In this document: in pieces, positions 1 to 5,451 of the stretch | How positions within the stretch are numbered: position 1 is the stretch's first letter | Layout: every line of letters starts with the position of its first letter | Source of the DNA: a virus | Length of the DNA: 35,593 nucleotides | Direction: 5' to 3' (one strand) | Virus record (IMG/VR): IMGVR_UViG_3300025168_000277 | Location: 1-35,593 of that record | Program-made: the position numbers and the translations under genes | Notes under the pieces: model-generated | Databases searched by the model: none | Told to the model about the DNA's origin: nothing | The model's input: the letters and a program-made list of their open reading frames with translations, nothing else

Positions 1-27
1 TTAAAACCTAAACTATTAATAGTTGTA

Positions 28-48
28 CCCGACATCGAGACATAGGAG
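28..48 (+). promoter_or_regulatory. Candidate phage promoter motif, copy 1
   Basis: CCCGACATCGAG begins at 28 and is followed by AGGAG at 44-48, just where tRNA-Trp begins. The same ten bases CCCGACATCG recur at 463 with AGGAG at the same distance, and related copies lie at 5408 and 5422. All copies seen are in non-coding DNA ahead of plus-strand transcription units. This suggests a promoter for one of the two phage RNA polymerases, but a processing or other regulatory signal is also possible. No transcription start is shown by the sequence. Confidence 0.4.
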
Positions 49-117
49 ATAAGTGTTACGGAAGCACAACTGATTCCAAACCAGTTAGCGTAGGTTCGAC
101 TCCTACATCTCCTGCCA
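44..117 (+). tRNA. tRNA-Trp (anticodon CCA)
   Basis: A full 74-nt cloverleaf can be drawn. The acceptor stem pairs 44-50 with 107-113, followed by discriminator G114 and an encoded CCA at 115-117. The D stem pairs 53-56 with 64-67. The anticodon stem pairs 69-73 with 81-85, with loop TTCCAAA and anticodon CCA at 76-78. The T stem pairs 90-94 with 102-106 around loop TTCGACT. Two oddities: an A.C mismatch closes the anticodon loop (73/81), and position 8 is A rather than the usual U. The tRNA would read UGG and probably supplements host supply during infection. It is the first transcribed element on the plus arm. Confidence 0.88.
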
Positions 118-185
118 ACTATTATGATAGACCACAACTGTAAGAAAACTTGTTCGCAAGCTTGTAGTGGTCTTTCATAGTAGTT
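117..185 (+). ncRNA. Long hairpin directly downstream of tRNA-Trp
   Basis: Bases 117-135 pair with 167-185 over 19 positions, with one G.U wobble and one mismatch. Inside the loop, CTTG (149-152) and CAAG (157-160) pair across a UUCG-type tetraloop (153-156). The hairpin abuts the encoded CCA of the tRNA. It has no U-run after it, so it is not a standard terminator. A competing hairpin, ATAGTAGT/ACTACTAT around 178-197, shares its 3' arm, so the two could be alternative folds. A role in tRNA 3' processing or transcript stability is inference. Confidence 0.6.
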
Positions 186-445
186 ATATGACTACTATAC
201 AACCAAATACACCAAAATATACGATTGGATGAGGCGTAACCTTCCACGGTGTATCAAAGGAGTTGGAAAAATATCACGACGGTGATATCGCATAGTGACA
301 GAATAATGTTTGAACGACATAATGTAATGACTAGGAATAGCTACCACGCTTCGCAGCAATAGTCATGTTGGGTATCATAGCCAGTTCTCTTTAGGCCCTT
401 GCAGGTAATACAATAAATCCTGCCTATGCACTTATAAAAATTACA
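186..445 (+). ncRNA. Structured non-coding region, possible phage RNA
   Basis: No convincing coding sequence lies here; the longest ATG frames are under 20 codons. The stretch is dense in complementary segments. ATACACC near 208 pairs with GGTGTAT near 248, enclosing a GGA-AGG/CCTTCC stem. ATATCAC (271-277) pairs with GTGATAT (282-288). ATGACTA (327-333) pairs with TAGTCAT (360-366). GCAGG near 401 pairs with CCTGC near 419. GCATAG (about 290-295) could close the domain with CTATGC (about 424-429). The RNA is not recognisable to me as tmRNA, RNase P RNA or a named riboswitch. It may be an orphan structured RNA made with the tRNA. Confidence 0.45.
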
Positions 446-459
446 AATTAAAAACAGAA

Positions 460-482
460 GTTCCCGACATCGGGGACAAGGA
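460..482 (+). promoter_or_regulatory. Candidate promoter motif, copy 2, in a perfect hairpin, with RBS
   Basis: The CCCGACATCG motif at 463-472 lies inside a perfect 7-bp hairpin: 460-466 pairs with 471-477 around loop ACAT. AGGAG (478-482) follows at once and is the ribosome binding site of the first small gene. N4-type virion RNA polymerases use short hairpin promoters of 5-7 bp, so this element fits a packaged-polymerase promoter. It could instead act only as an mRNA leader structure. Confidence 0.4.
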
Positions 483-491
483 GTGAACAAA

Positions 492-632
492 TTGAGAGAC
501 TTTTTTGCATACCCACTAGAAGGGGTAGCAATATCTCTTCTTTGGGTTAACAGTTTATTATTTAAATACGAATACGAAGTAGCAAAGTTTGATACCGATA
601 AACCTAATAAGGATATTAATCACAGTAAATGA
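492..632 (+). CDS. Small membrane-associated protein, 46 aa (TTG start)
   Basis: The frame opens with TTG at 492, nine bases after AGGAG (478-482). An in-frame GTG at 483 is too close to that site but cannot be excluded. The product has a hydrophobic segment from about residue 12 to 27 (VAISLLWVNSLLF) and a charged C-terminal tail. The stop codon overlaps the next start (ATGA at 629). I do not recognise the family. As the first gene after the leader it is probably expressed very early; a role in the host envelope is inference. Confidence 0.5.
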   Translation: MRDFFAYPLEGVAISLLWVNSLLFKYEYEVAKFDTDKPNKDINHSK

Positions 633-706
633 CAGTAATACTTGCAGTAATAGTAGCAGTATTAATGATAGCATTTATAAGTGACGTGATTAGATGGAAA
701 CCATGA
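629..706 (+). CDS. Tiny single-span membrane peptide, 25 aa
   Basis: The ATG overlaps the stop codon of the preceding gene (ATGA), indicating translational coupling. The peptide is nearly all one hydrophobic helix (residues 2-17, VILAVIVAVLMIAF) followed by a short basic tail, typical of phage mini-membrane proteins. A strong binding site for the next gene begins right after the stop. Function unknown; a holin-like or superinfection-related role is speculation. Confidence 0.45.
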   Translation: MTVILAVIVAVLMIAFISDVIRWKP

Positions 707-721
707 TGAAAGGATAAAATA

Positions 722-970
722 ATGTCTATATGTGGAGAAATAGAAATAAGTCAAAAAGAATTAACAGAATCATTAGAAAGATTATCAAGAACTTCAGATC
801 TTCTTACAAAAATAAAAGAAACATTAAATGAAACAGTAAAACTACATGAATTTGCTGTAAAATCACATGATATAGCATGTAAGAGACTAATATTATTACT
901 TGAAGTAGATAAACAAACCATACCACCTAATGATGAAATACTTCAAGAATTACTAGAAGACGTAAACTAA
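722..970 (+). CDS. Hypothetical coiled-coil protein, 82 aa
   Basis: AGGA at about 711-714 lies upstream of ATG 722. The sequence is helical, with heptad-like spacing of Leu, Ile and Val from about residue 12 to 65, which suggests a coiled coil and an oligomeric protein. There is no signal peptide, no membrane span and no recognisable motif. It sits in the early accessory run between the small membrane peptides and the Gp88-like gene. I do not recognise the family. Confidence 0.7.
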   Translation: MSICGEIEISQKELTESLERLSRTSDLLTKIKETLNETVKLHEFAVKSHDIACKRLILLLEVDKQTIPPNDEILQELLEDVN

Positions 971-992
971 TTTACCACAGAAAGGTAATACT

Positions 993-1616
993 ATGGTAGA
1001 ACGAACCGGAGTACATATTAGTAAGATGACAAGTAAACTAGAAGGTTTACGTGCAATATCTACAAATACTATAACAAATCCATATTGTAACAAACAGCAT
1101 ACAACAGGTAAAAGTAATAATATCTGTACTCTTTGTTACTCACAAGCAATGCTCAAGACATATCGTAAGAATATGCAAGCATGCTTACAACACAATAGTG
1201 ATTTCTTATCAAGTAAAGTACATGAAATGCAGTATCTACCAGTATTACTAGACGCATTTATTCGATTCAATGCTCATGGTGAGCTAATAAACTTAAACCA
1301 CTTAGAAAATCTAGTGAATATCGCTAAGAAAAACCCACATTGCCGATGTGTATTGTGGACTAAACGTAATGATCTGGTCGTGAAATACTTCAAAGGGAGT
1401 CAAAAACCAGATAACTTTGTACTAATCTACAGTAATCCTATAATATCTACAATAATGCGTAAAATGCCAAAACATTTTGATAAAACATTCAACAATGTAT
1501 TAGTTCATGAGCATGTAGAATCACAGAATTGCACAGGTCAGAAGTGTAAAGATTGTTTACTGTGTTACACTAAAAATAACACCACAGTAATCGTTGAAAA
1601 AGTAAAGAAATATTAA
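993..1616 (+). CDS. Gp88-like phage protein, 207 aa
   Basis: The protein matches the pattern of the phage 'gene product 88' family as I know it: an N-terminal stretch with isolated Ser/Thr and Cys residues (NPYCNKQ then ICTLCYSQA at about residues 30-51), a middle section with a WTKR element, and a C-terminal Cys cluster (NCTGQKCKDCLLCY, about 179-192). The clustered cysteines suggest bound metal, either zinc or an iron-sulfur cluster. The family is common in phages and plasmids and its biochemical role is not settled. AAAGG at about 981-985 precedes the ATG. The family call rests on recalled pattern, not on a search. Confidence 0.7.
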   Translation: MVERTGVHISKMTSKLEGLRAISTNTITNPYCNKQHTTGKSNNICTLCYSQAMLKTYRKNMQACLQHNSDFLSSKVHEMQYLPVLLDAFIRFNAHGELINLNHLENLVNIAKKNPHCRCVLWTKRNDLVVKYFKGSQKPDNFVLIYSNPIISTIMRKMPKHFDKTFNNVLVHEHVESQNCTGQKCKDCLLCYTKNNTTVIVEKVKKY

Positions 1617-1638
1617 TATAACCAAAGAAAGAAATATT

Positions 1639-1851
1639 ATGAATATTAAAGATGTACCATTTATAAGCCGTAGACTTAAATCAAAAGTTAAAGTTTCAGC
1701 CATCAATCCTATCGGACGTCAACGATTAATCTTTAGACGCTCAACAACACGATATGGCTTTGGCAAAGGAACATTCAGTTCTAACCAAGGTTACCTATCA
1801 GTAGCTCGTGATGCAAATTCAGGACAATTTGTATCTCGCGAACTTCTATGA
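1639..1851 (+). CDS. Hypothetical basic protein, 70 aa
   Basis: A strongly basic protein (many Arg and Lys) with a Gly/Ser-rich middle, no membrane span and no cysteine. The stop overlaps the next start (ATGA at 1848), so the two genes are translationally coupled. The high positive charge would suit nucleic acid binding, but no motif supports this. Not recognised. Confidence 0.6.
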   Translation: MNIKDVPFISRRLKSKVKVSAINPIGRQRLIFRRSTTRYGFGKGTFSSNQGYLSVARDANSGQFVSRELL

Positions 1852-2204
1852 CCTTTGATGGCCCTGTCACAGAAGAGATAAAAGAACAATACTGGTTCAA
1901 ACAAAAACTTCCCCTAGAAAAGCCTAGCAATCTCTTCAGAACTCCCGACACACTAGAAGATATGCAAGAAATTGTTAGAGAATCAACTCCAGAAACTATG
2001 GTAATTGTTGCTATGGTTCAAAACTTCTTAACCAAAAACTACAATAATGTTGTTGTAGCTCATAATAAACTATGTGACAATCTTGCAGATAATCAAATGT
2101 TAGATTATGATGAAGGATATAAAGATGGTTGGGATGAAGGTAGAGGTTGTCTAACATTAGCAGATCTAGACATATTTAGAAAAAAGATACTAGAAAAGGA
2201 CTAA
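1848..2204 (+). CDS. Hypothetical protein with GYxDGWxEG motif, 118 aa
   Basis: The start is coupled to the preceding stop by ATGA. The N-terminal part is rich in Glu and Pro. Near residue 83-94 lies DEGYKDGWDEGR, a short acidic and aromatic repeat motif seen in many small phage proteins; a similar element (FDEGYDEAR) occurs in the gene at 4703. The two might share an ancestral helix-turn unit. Function unknown. Confidence 0.65.
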   Translation: MTFDGPVTEEIKEQYWFKQKLPLEKPSNLFRTPDTLEDMQEIVRESTPETMVIVAMVQNFLTKNYNNVVVAHNKLCDNLADNQMLDYDEGYKDGWDEGRGCLTLADLDIFRKKILEKD

Positions 2205-2207
2205 ACA

Positions 2208-2438
2208 ATGGGTAAATTCAGTGAAATAGATATGGCAATAGAAGATATTGCACATTCATGTTACAAACGTGGCATGGATGCAGGTGAGACATATCATGCA
2301 ATAGAAGACGAGATGTCAATGTATAATATAAAAGCATCAGATCATGAAGATTATGTCAACGAAGTCATTCAAGATGCAAAAGAAAGCATTGAGTCTACCT
2401 TTAATATGATAAAAGGTATCTCACAACTAGGAGTATAA
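2208..2438 (+). CDS. Hypothetical acidic protein, 76 aa
   Basis: It starts three bases after the previous stop, with AAAGGA inside the upstream gene as binding site. The product is helical and acidic, with the pattern CYKRGMDAGETYHAI near residues 18-32. No recognised domain, membrane segment or signal. It is part of the coupled accessory run; no function is assigned. Confidence 0.6.
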   Translation: MGKFSEIDMAIEDIAHSCYKRGMDAGETYHAIEDEMSMYNIKASDHEDYVNEVIQDAKESIESTFNMIKGISQLGV

Positions 2439-2439
2439 A

Positions 2440-2643
2440 ATGGTAGAGTCACAATGTAACGTGTCGATATCTCGTAACGATGAGGGTGTTATAACAAGCA
2501 TCCTCATTGTGCTAGGAGATAACGCTATAGAACTAAGCCGTTCAGAAGCTGAAAGAATATTTGTTCAACTTGGACATGTGCTTCAGGATATGGACATAGA
2601 ACAAGGATCTATTCCAATTAATAATGAGTGGGTAAACGATTAA
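2440..2643 (+). CDS. Hypothetical protein, 67 aa
   Basis: The ATG at 2440 follows the previous stop by one base, with AGGAG about 8 bases upstream. The sequence alternates short beta-like strands (NVSIS, VITSILIVLGDNAIELS) and then a helix, suggesting a small mixed fold. The stop TAA overlaps the start of the MazG-like gene (TAATG). Not recognised. Confidence 0.6.
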   Translation: MVESQCNVSISRNDEGVITSILIVLGDNAIELSRSEAERIFVQLGHVLQDMDIEQGSIPINNEWVND

Positions 2644-2954
2644 TGATATATATGAGTCAATACCAAACAAAAGCTAAAGAAACAGCTATATATCCAGAAG
2701 ATAAAGCCTTAGAGTATCTTGCTCTAGGATTAGCTGGAGAAGCTGGAGAAGTAGCTAATAAAGTAAAAAAGGTAATACGTGACGGAGCATCACCAGATGA
2801 CATTATTCATGAACTTGGTGATGTATTATGGTATTTAGCAATGCTATCTACTGAATTAAATTATTCACTAGATACAATAGCTGATAAAAACTTATGGAAA
2901 CTTGCCAACCGTAAGACCAGAAATGTGCTAGGTGGCTCTGGCGATAATAGATAG
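2643..2954 (+). CDS. mazG: MazG-like nucleotide pyrophosphohydrolase, about 103 aa
   Basis: The core LGLAGEAGEVANKVKK with IIHELGDVLWYLAML shows the paired acidic motifs (ExxE then ExxD) that bind magnesium in the all-alpha MazG/dUTPase-like NTP pyrophosphohydrolases. These hydrolyse (d)NTPs or signalling nucleotides to monophosphates. In phages they are thought to adjust nucleotide pools or alarmone levels. I place the start at ATG 2643, coupled to the previous stop (TAATG); an in-frame ATG at 2652 gives MSQYQ, a typical MazG opening, and a GTG at 2628 is less likely. The length is normal for single-domain phage MazG proteins. Confidence 0.85.
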   Translation: MIYMSQYQTKAKETAIYPEDKALEYLALGLAGEAGEVANKVKKVIRDGASPDDIIHELGDVLWYLAMLSTELNYSLDTIADKNLWKLANRKTRNVLGGSGDNR

Positions 2955-2963
2955 GAGAATAAT

Positions 2964-3062
2964 ATGATTGCAATATTTCAAATAATATTCATGCTGTTCG
3001 TGTTTGAGGCTGCAAATTATGTGCCTGAAACACCAGAACCACCTGCAGAAGCATCAGACTAA
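2964..3062 (+). CDS. Tiny membrane or secreted peptide, 32 aa
   Basis: A consensus AGGAG (2953-2957) lies 6 bases before ATG 2964. The first half is hydrophobic (IAIFQIIFMLFVFEAA) and the second half is Pro/Glu-rich, a layout expected for a membrane-anchored peptide. There is no lipobox. The strong binding site and exact fit between its neighbours argue that it is real despite its length. Function unknown. Confidence 0.5.
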   Translation: MIAIFQIIFMLFVFEAANYVPETPEPPAEASD

Positions 3063-3063
3063 G

Positions 3064-3183
3064 ATGAAAAAGCGTAACCCTGTAGCCAAAGCATTGCATA
3101 GCCCTAAGTTTAGGCTCAGGGTTATTGCTGACAAAACTAAAAAACTATTTAGAAAAGCTAAACATAAAAAGGTGGTAAAATGA
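3064..3183 (+). CDS. Small basic protein, possible ArfA-like ribosome-rescue factor, 39 aa
   Basis: The start lies one base after the previous stop, and the final TGA overlaps the next ATG (ATGA). The protein is very basic. Its segment LHSPKFRLRV (residues 11-20) followed by a Lys/Arg run ending RKAKH resembles the core of bacterial ArfA, from memory LHDPLFRQRV then RKGKH. ArfA recruits release factor 2 to stalled ribosomes. Small proteins opening with KRNPxAK are common in phages and proteobacteria and usually unnamed. The link to ArfA is inference from a short match. Confidence 0.6.
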   Translation: MKKRNPVAKALHSPKFRLRVIADKTKKLFRKAKHKKVVK

Positions 3184-3377
3184 ACTTAAGTGTAAAAGGT
3201 ATGGTAGAAAGAATGCGTCAAAGAGTAAACACTAAAAGAACTATTGATGCATTAAGTAAATTAAATGATAGAGATCTAGCAGACATAGGTATACACAGAG
3301 CACAAATAATAAGTGTTGCCACCGGATTGTTAGATGTTCATAGAAAAGAAAGAGATGAAAATGGAAGTAATAATTGA
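3180..3377 (+). CDS. DUF1127 (YjiS-like) protein, 65 aa
   Basis: Residues 23-48 read ALSKLNDRDLADIGI then HRAQIISVATG, the signature of DUF1127 (Leu-x-x-Leu, DRxLADIGI, RxxI). DUF1127 proteins are small arginine-rich bacterial proteins; some alphaproteobacterial members bind RNA and act in sRNA or transcript turnover. A phage copy may alter host or phage RNA metabolism. It is translationally coupled to the upstream basic protein (ATGA) and overlaps the downstream gene slightly. The family call is firm; the role here is inference. Confidence 0.8.
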   Translation: MNLSVKGMVERMRQRVNTKRTIDALSKLNDRDLADIGIHRAQIISVATGLLDVHRKERDENGSNN

Positions 3378-3636
3378 TATGCCAACACCAGAACTTAAAG
3401 AAGCAATGGAAAAGAAAATAAATAAAACACTACCATTTCTATGCGAAGTCGGAGATGAACCAGAGATAGTAGCAAATAGATTCACTGGTCAAGAAATAGA
3501 ACTTCAACCAGAAGCAGTCGCAGTCTATGATACAATCATGGGTGCAGAAATGATGGAACAATGGCCTATAGTTAGAAAAGGTATCACATGGTTCAGACAA
3601 AACTACCCTGAAGAATATATGGTACTACTAGATTAA
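3355..3636 (+). CDS. Conserved-looking phage hypothetical protein, 93 aa
   Basis: ATGs in frame occur at 3334, 3355 and 3361. I favour 3355 because the first would overlap the DUF1127 gene by 44 bases and GAAAG lies upstream of 3355. The C-terminal half (AVYDTIMGAEMMEQW then WFRQNYPEEYMVLLD) looks like a compact helical domain of the kind seen in other small phage proteins, but I cannot name it. Acidic, soluble, no cysteine cluster. Confidence 0.65.
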   Translation: MKMEVIIDMPTPELKEAMEKKINKTLPFLCEVGDEPEIVANRFTGQEIELQPEAVAVYDTIMGAEMMEQWPIVRKGITWFRQNYPEEYMVLLD

Positions 3637-3646
3637 GGAGAATATC

Positions 3647-3832
3647 ATGAAATATGCTGTAATGTTTGAACCATTTGATGAGCTTGAATATGTATGCAAA
3701 CCTAAATCTGTAATTGATCCTTTTGGTCGAGAACTCCTACTCTTTGAAAAAAAGTGGATGGCACAATTAGAAGCAGATAAATGGAACACAGGTATAGTGG
3801 TAGAATATATGGAGAATAATACATGTCCATAG
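3647..3832 (+). CDS. Hypothetical protein, 61 aa
   Basis: AAGGAGAA precedes ATG 3647 at good spacing. The sequence has aromatic residues spread along it (MFEPFDELEY, WMAQLEADKW) and no motif that I recognise. Its end overlaps the next start by 10 bases, as for its neighbours, which supports it as a real member of the run. Confidence 0.6.
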   Translation: MKYAVMFEPFDELEYVCKPKSVIDPFGRELLLFEKKWMAQLEADKWNTGIVVEYMENNTCP

Positions 3833-4044
3833 CTAAACCAACAGAAGAAGAAGCTATAGAAGCATTACGGGAAGCAAGTATATCTATAGCATGTTTAATG
3901 GATGAAAACTGTGATGATCTCATACTAGGATTAGAAATAGAACATATTCAAGATCAAATAACAATAGTAGAAAACTTTTATGATCCTGTACCAGAAGGAG
4001 TTAAAACCTACACAGTTCAAGATTGGGTAAAAGACAATGAGTAA
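3823..4044 (+). CDS. Hypothetical acidic protein, 73 aa
   Basis: The start lies inside the end of the previous gene, with GGAGAA about 9 bases upstream. The protein is strongly acidic (many Glu and Asp) and mostly helical, with no membrane span. Acidic early phage proteins sometimes bind host enzymes or mimic DNA, but nothing specific supports that here. Not recognised. Confidence 0.6.
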   Translation: MSIAKPTEEEAIEALREASISIACLMDENCDDLILGLEIEHIQDQITIVENFYDPVPEGVKTYTVQDWVKDNE

Positions 4045-4300
4045 TATAATAGACTTCCCTGCAAAAGAAGAAGAAGATCCAGAAATGGAATGGTTCTTCA
4101 CAGTAGAAGTATACAGAAAACCAAGTGGTAAGTATGAATATCAACTACAAGTTGACGAAGATATGGATAATGACTTAGATGTAGCAGATGCGTTAGCTCG
4201 TATGGCATTCCAAGTTGCACCAGATGATTGGTCACAACGTGTAGATGTAGATGAATTAATTATTGAACCTATAGATGAAAGTGAAACCAATGAAATATAG
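4037..4300 (+). CDS. Hypothetical acidic protein, 87 aa
   Basis: It overlaps the previous gene by 8 bases. The central part EWFFTVEVYRKPSGKYEYQLQVDEDMD suggests a small beta-sheet followed by an acidic helix (residues 15-60); the C terminus returns to strand-like sequence. The following gene begins inside its last codons (ATG 4290). No recognised family. Confidence 0.6.
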   Translation: MSNIIDFPAKEEEDPEMEWFFTVEVYRKPSGKYEYQLQVDEDMDNDLDVADALARMAFQVAPDDWSQRVDVDELIIEPIDESETNEI

Positions 4301-4430
4301 AGTAATGTTTACATACGATGAAATCATAGAAGCTGATGACGTAAGAGAAGCACTAATTGAAGCTAATCTTGATGACTTATCTGATGTTGTTGACTTTGGT
4401 GAAATAACAGTGGAGCCAGTATATGACTAA
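4290..4430 (+). CDS. Hypothetical acidic mini-protein, 46 aa
   Basis: ATG 4290 overlaps the previous gene's last codons; the stop at 4428-4430 overlaps the next start (ATG 4423). The sequence MKYRVMFTYDEIIEADDVREA then a beta-like tail resembles many small phage proteins with a strand, a helix and a strand. It is acidic. Not recognised. The unbroken chain of start/stop overlaps is the main evidence that it is expressed. Confidence 0.5.
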   Translation: MKYRVMFTYDEIIEADDVREALIEANLDDLSDVVDFGEITVEPVYD

Positions 4431-4572
4431 AAACAATGCTAAAGAATTATATATATGGATGACAACATGTCCAGTAGACTACATCGTACTTGATATGGAA
4501 AATGCTGAGAAAAAAGGAACAGTTAGTGTAGTATTTGACTTAGTAGAACCAAATAACGAGGACACTCAATAG
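4423..4572 (+). CDS. Hypothetical mini-protein, 49 aa
   Basis: ATG 4423 lies inside the end of the preceding gene, giving an 8-base overlap. The product has a short helix, a single Cys and a beta-like segment (GTVSVVFDLVEP, residues 32-43). No domain recognised. The downstream gap of 18 bases contains the binding site of the next gene. Confidence 0.5.
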   Translation: MTKNNAKELYIWMTTCPVDYIVLDMENAEKKGTVSVVFDLVEPNNEDTQ

Positions 4573-4590
4573 TAAACCGAGAGGTAAAAT

Positions 4591-4701
4591 ATGGGTGAAC
4601 AAAAAGAAAAAGAAGATTTCGGAGAAGAACCTGAGGTCCCTAATGATCCTACAGACGATTGGTCTGATAATGTAACCAAACTACCACAGAAAGGTGATTA
4701 A
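4591..4701 (+). CDS. Very acidic mini-protein, 36 aa
   Basis: GAGAGGT just upstream gives a good binding site for ATG 4591. Nearly half of the residues are Glu, Asp or Lys, with Pro in the middle, so the peptide is likely disordered. Its stop lies immediately before the next start. No recognised family. Confidence 0.45.
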   Translation: MGEQKEKEDFGEEPEVPNDPTDDWSDNVTKLPQKGD

Positions 4702-4702
4702 A

Positions 4703-4912
4703 ATGTTTGATAAATTAGGACGTGAAGAGCAAGTCGAACATGCATATGAAGCAGGTTTTGATGAAGGTTATGATGAAGCTAGAACCGATGCCATTAATGC
4801 ACTAAAAGAGTTTCAAAAAGATACATATGATACTGTATTGGGTACAGTAAATAATGATATTATAAACCAATGTATAACTCTAGTAGAATGGAATACAAAA
4901 GATGGCCTATAA
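4703..4912 (+). CDS. Hypothetical protein with DEGYDEAR motif, 69 aa
   Basis: I choose ATG 4703, preceded by AAAGGTGA at about 6 bases, over an in-frame GTG at 4694. Near residues 13-25 it carries AYEAGFDEGYDEAR, close to the DEGYKDGWDEGR element of the gene at 1848, so the two may be distant paralogs. The rest is helical. The stop region overlaps the next start (ATG 4902). Function unknown. Confidence 0.6.
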   Translation: MFDKLGREEQVEHAYEAGFDEGYDEARTDAINALKEFQKDTYDTVLGTVNNDIINQCITLVEWNTKDGL

Positions 4913-5174
4913 TTACTTAAGTAAAGCAAATATAAAAATTAGAAATAGACGTATTCAAAATAAATGGGATAACTTCGGTAAACTAAATCCAGAAGAACGT
5001 GAAGTTATAAATGAAACATGTAAAACACTGGATTCTTGTCTAAATCTACTCCTAGAATGTCAAGATATGTACATAAGTGATCTAAGAGATTTAGACCACG
5101 CTAGATATAAACTCAAAGATATATGGGGTATCGGTGATGAACTAGAATGTCTTGATAAAGCAGAGGAAGAATAA
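4902..5174 (+). CDS. Hypothetical helical protein, 90 aa
   Basis: ATG 4902 overlaps the end of the previous gene. The product has a basic N-terminal third (NIKIRNRRIQNKW) and an acidic, Leu-rich helical remainder with two cysteines. The stop TAA overlaps the next ATG (TAATG at 5172-5176). No recognised domain. Confidence 0.6.
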   Translation: MAYNYLSKANIKIRNRRIQNKWDNFGKLNPEEREVINETCKTLDSCLNLLLECQDMYISDLRDLDHARYKLKDIWGIGDELECLDKAEEE

Positions 5175-5353
5175 TGGTTAGAGAAGATGAAATGATCATG
5201 ATATCCGAAGATGAATATGAAGAATATGGTCAAATACAATTCAATGAAGGTTGGAGTGAATTTAAACATTTAGTACTAGATTACATAAATCAAAACTACA
5301 GTGATACAAGATTTGGCGATGGTCTTCATTTAGATATAGAAGACCTATGCTAA
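5174..5353 (+). CDS. Acidic hypothetical protein, 59 aa, last gene of the accessory run
   Basis: The start is coupled to the preceding stop by TAATG. The protein is very acidic at its N terminus (SEDEYEEYG) with an aromatic centre (FNEGWSEFKHLVLDYI). It ends ten bases before a strong terminator, so it closes this plus-strand transcription unit. Not recognised. Confidence 0.55.
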   Translation: MVREDEMIMISEDEYEEYGQIQFNEGWSEFKHLVLDYINQNYSDTRFGDGLHLDIEDLC

Positions 5354-5362
5354 AATAAAAAA

Positions 5363-5402
5363 CCCCTAGGTACTATAAAAGTACTTAGGGGAAACCTTTT
5401 TA
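5363..5402. terminator. Bidirectional intrinsic terminator
   Basis: Bases 5363-5374 pair with 5380-5391 in a 12-bp stem (CCCCTAGGTACT against AGTACTTAGGGG, one G.U pair). A T-rich run follows on the plus side (5397-5402) and an A-run precedes the stem (about 5357-5362), giving a U-run on the minus transcript. It separates the converging gene at 5174-5353 (plus) and the gene at 5452-5844 (minus). Confidence 0.85.
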
Positions 5403-5407
5403 TTATA

Positions 5408-5430
5408 CCCGGTATCGAGTACCCGACATC
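5408..5430 (+). promoter_or_regulatory. Candidate promoter motif, tandem copies 3 and 4
   Basis: CCCGGTATCGAG (5408-5419) differs from the motif at position 28 at two bases, and CCCGACATC (5422-5430) matches its first nine. They lie between the terminator and the end of the minus-strand small-terminase-like gene. If they act as plus-strand promoters, the transcript would run antisense through that gene into the replication genes from 5928. Confidence 0.4.
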
Positions 5431-5433
5431 TGA

Positions 5434-5449
5434 GATCGCTAGCGCGATC
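5434..5449. repeat. Short GC-rich palindrome
   Basis: GATCGC (5434-5439) and GCGATC (5444-5449) form a perfect 6-bp inverted repeat around TAGC. It lies just 3' of the stop codon of the minus-strand gene and contains no U-run, so it could be a protein binding site or a weak structure at the mRNA end rather than a terminator. Confidence 0.5.
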
Positions 5450-5451
5450 AC

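Noticed and set aside
44-117. tRNA as a phage attachment site
   Set aside because: No integrase, excisionase or repressor gene occurs in the window, and the tRNA is complete with encoded CCA.
327-366. GACTA/TAGTC pair resembling P7 of a group I intron
   Set aside because: The flanking tRNA is intact, no exon is interrupted, and P3, P8 and J8/7 elements cannot be drawn convincingly.
186-480. tmRNA or RNase P RNA
   Set aside because: No tRNA-like ends with tag reading frame and no conserved RNase P core sequences are visible.
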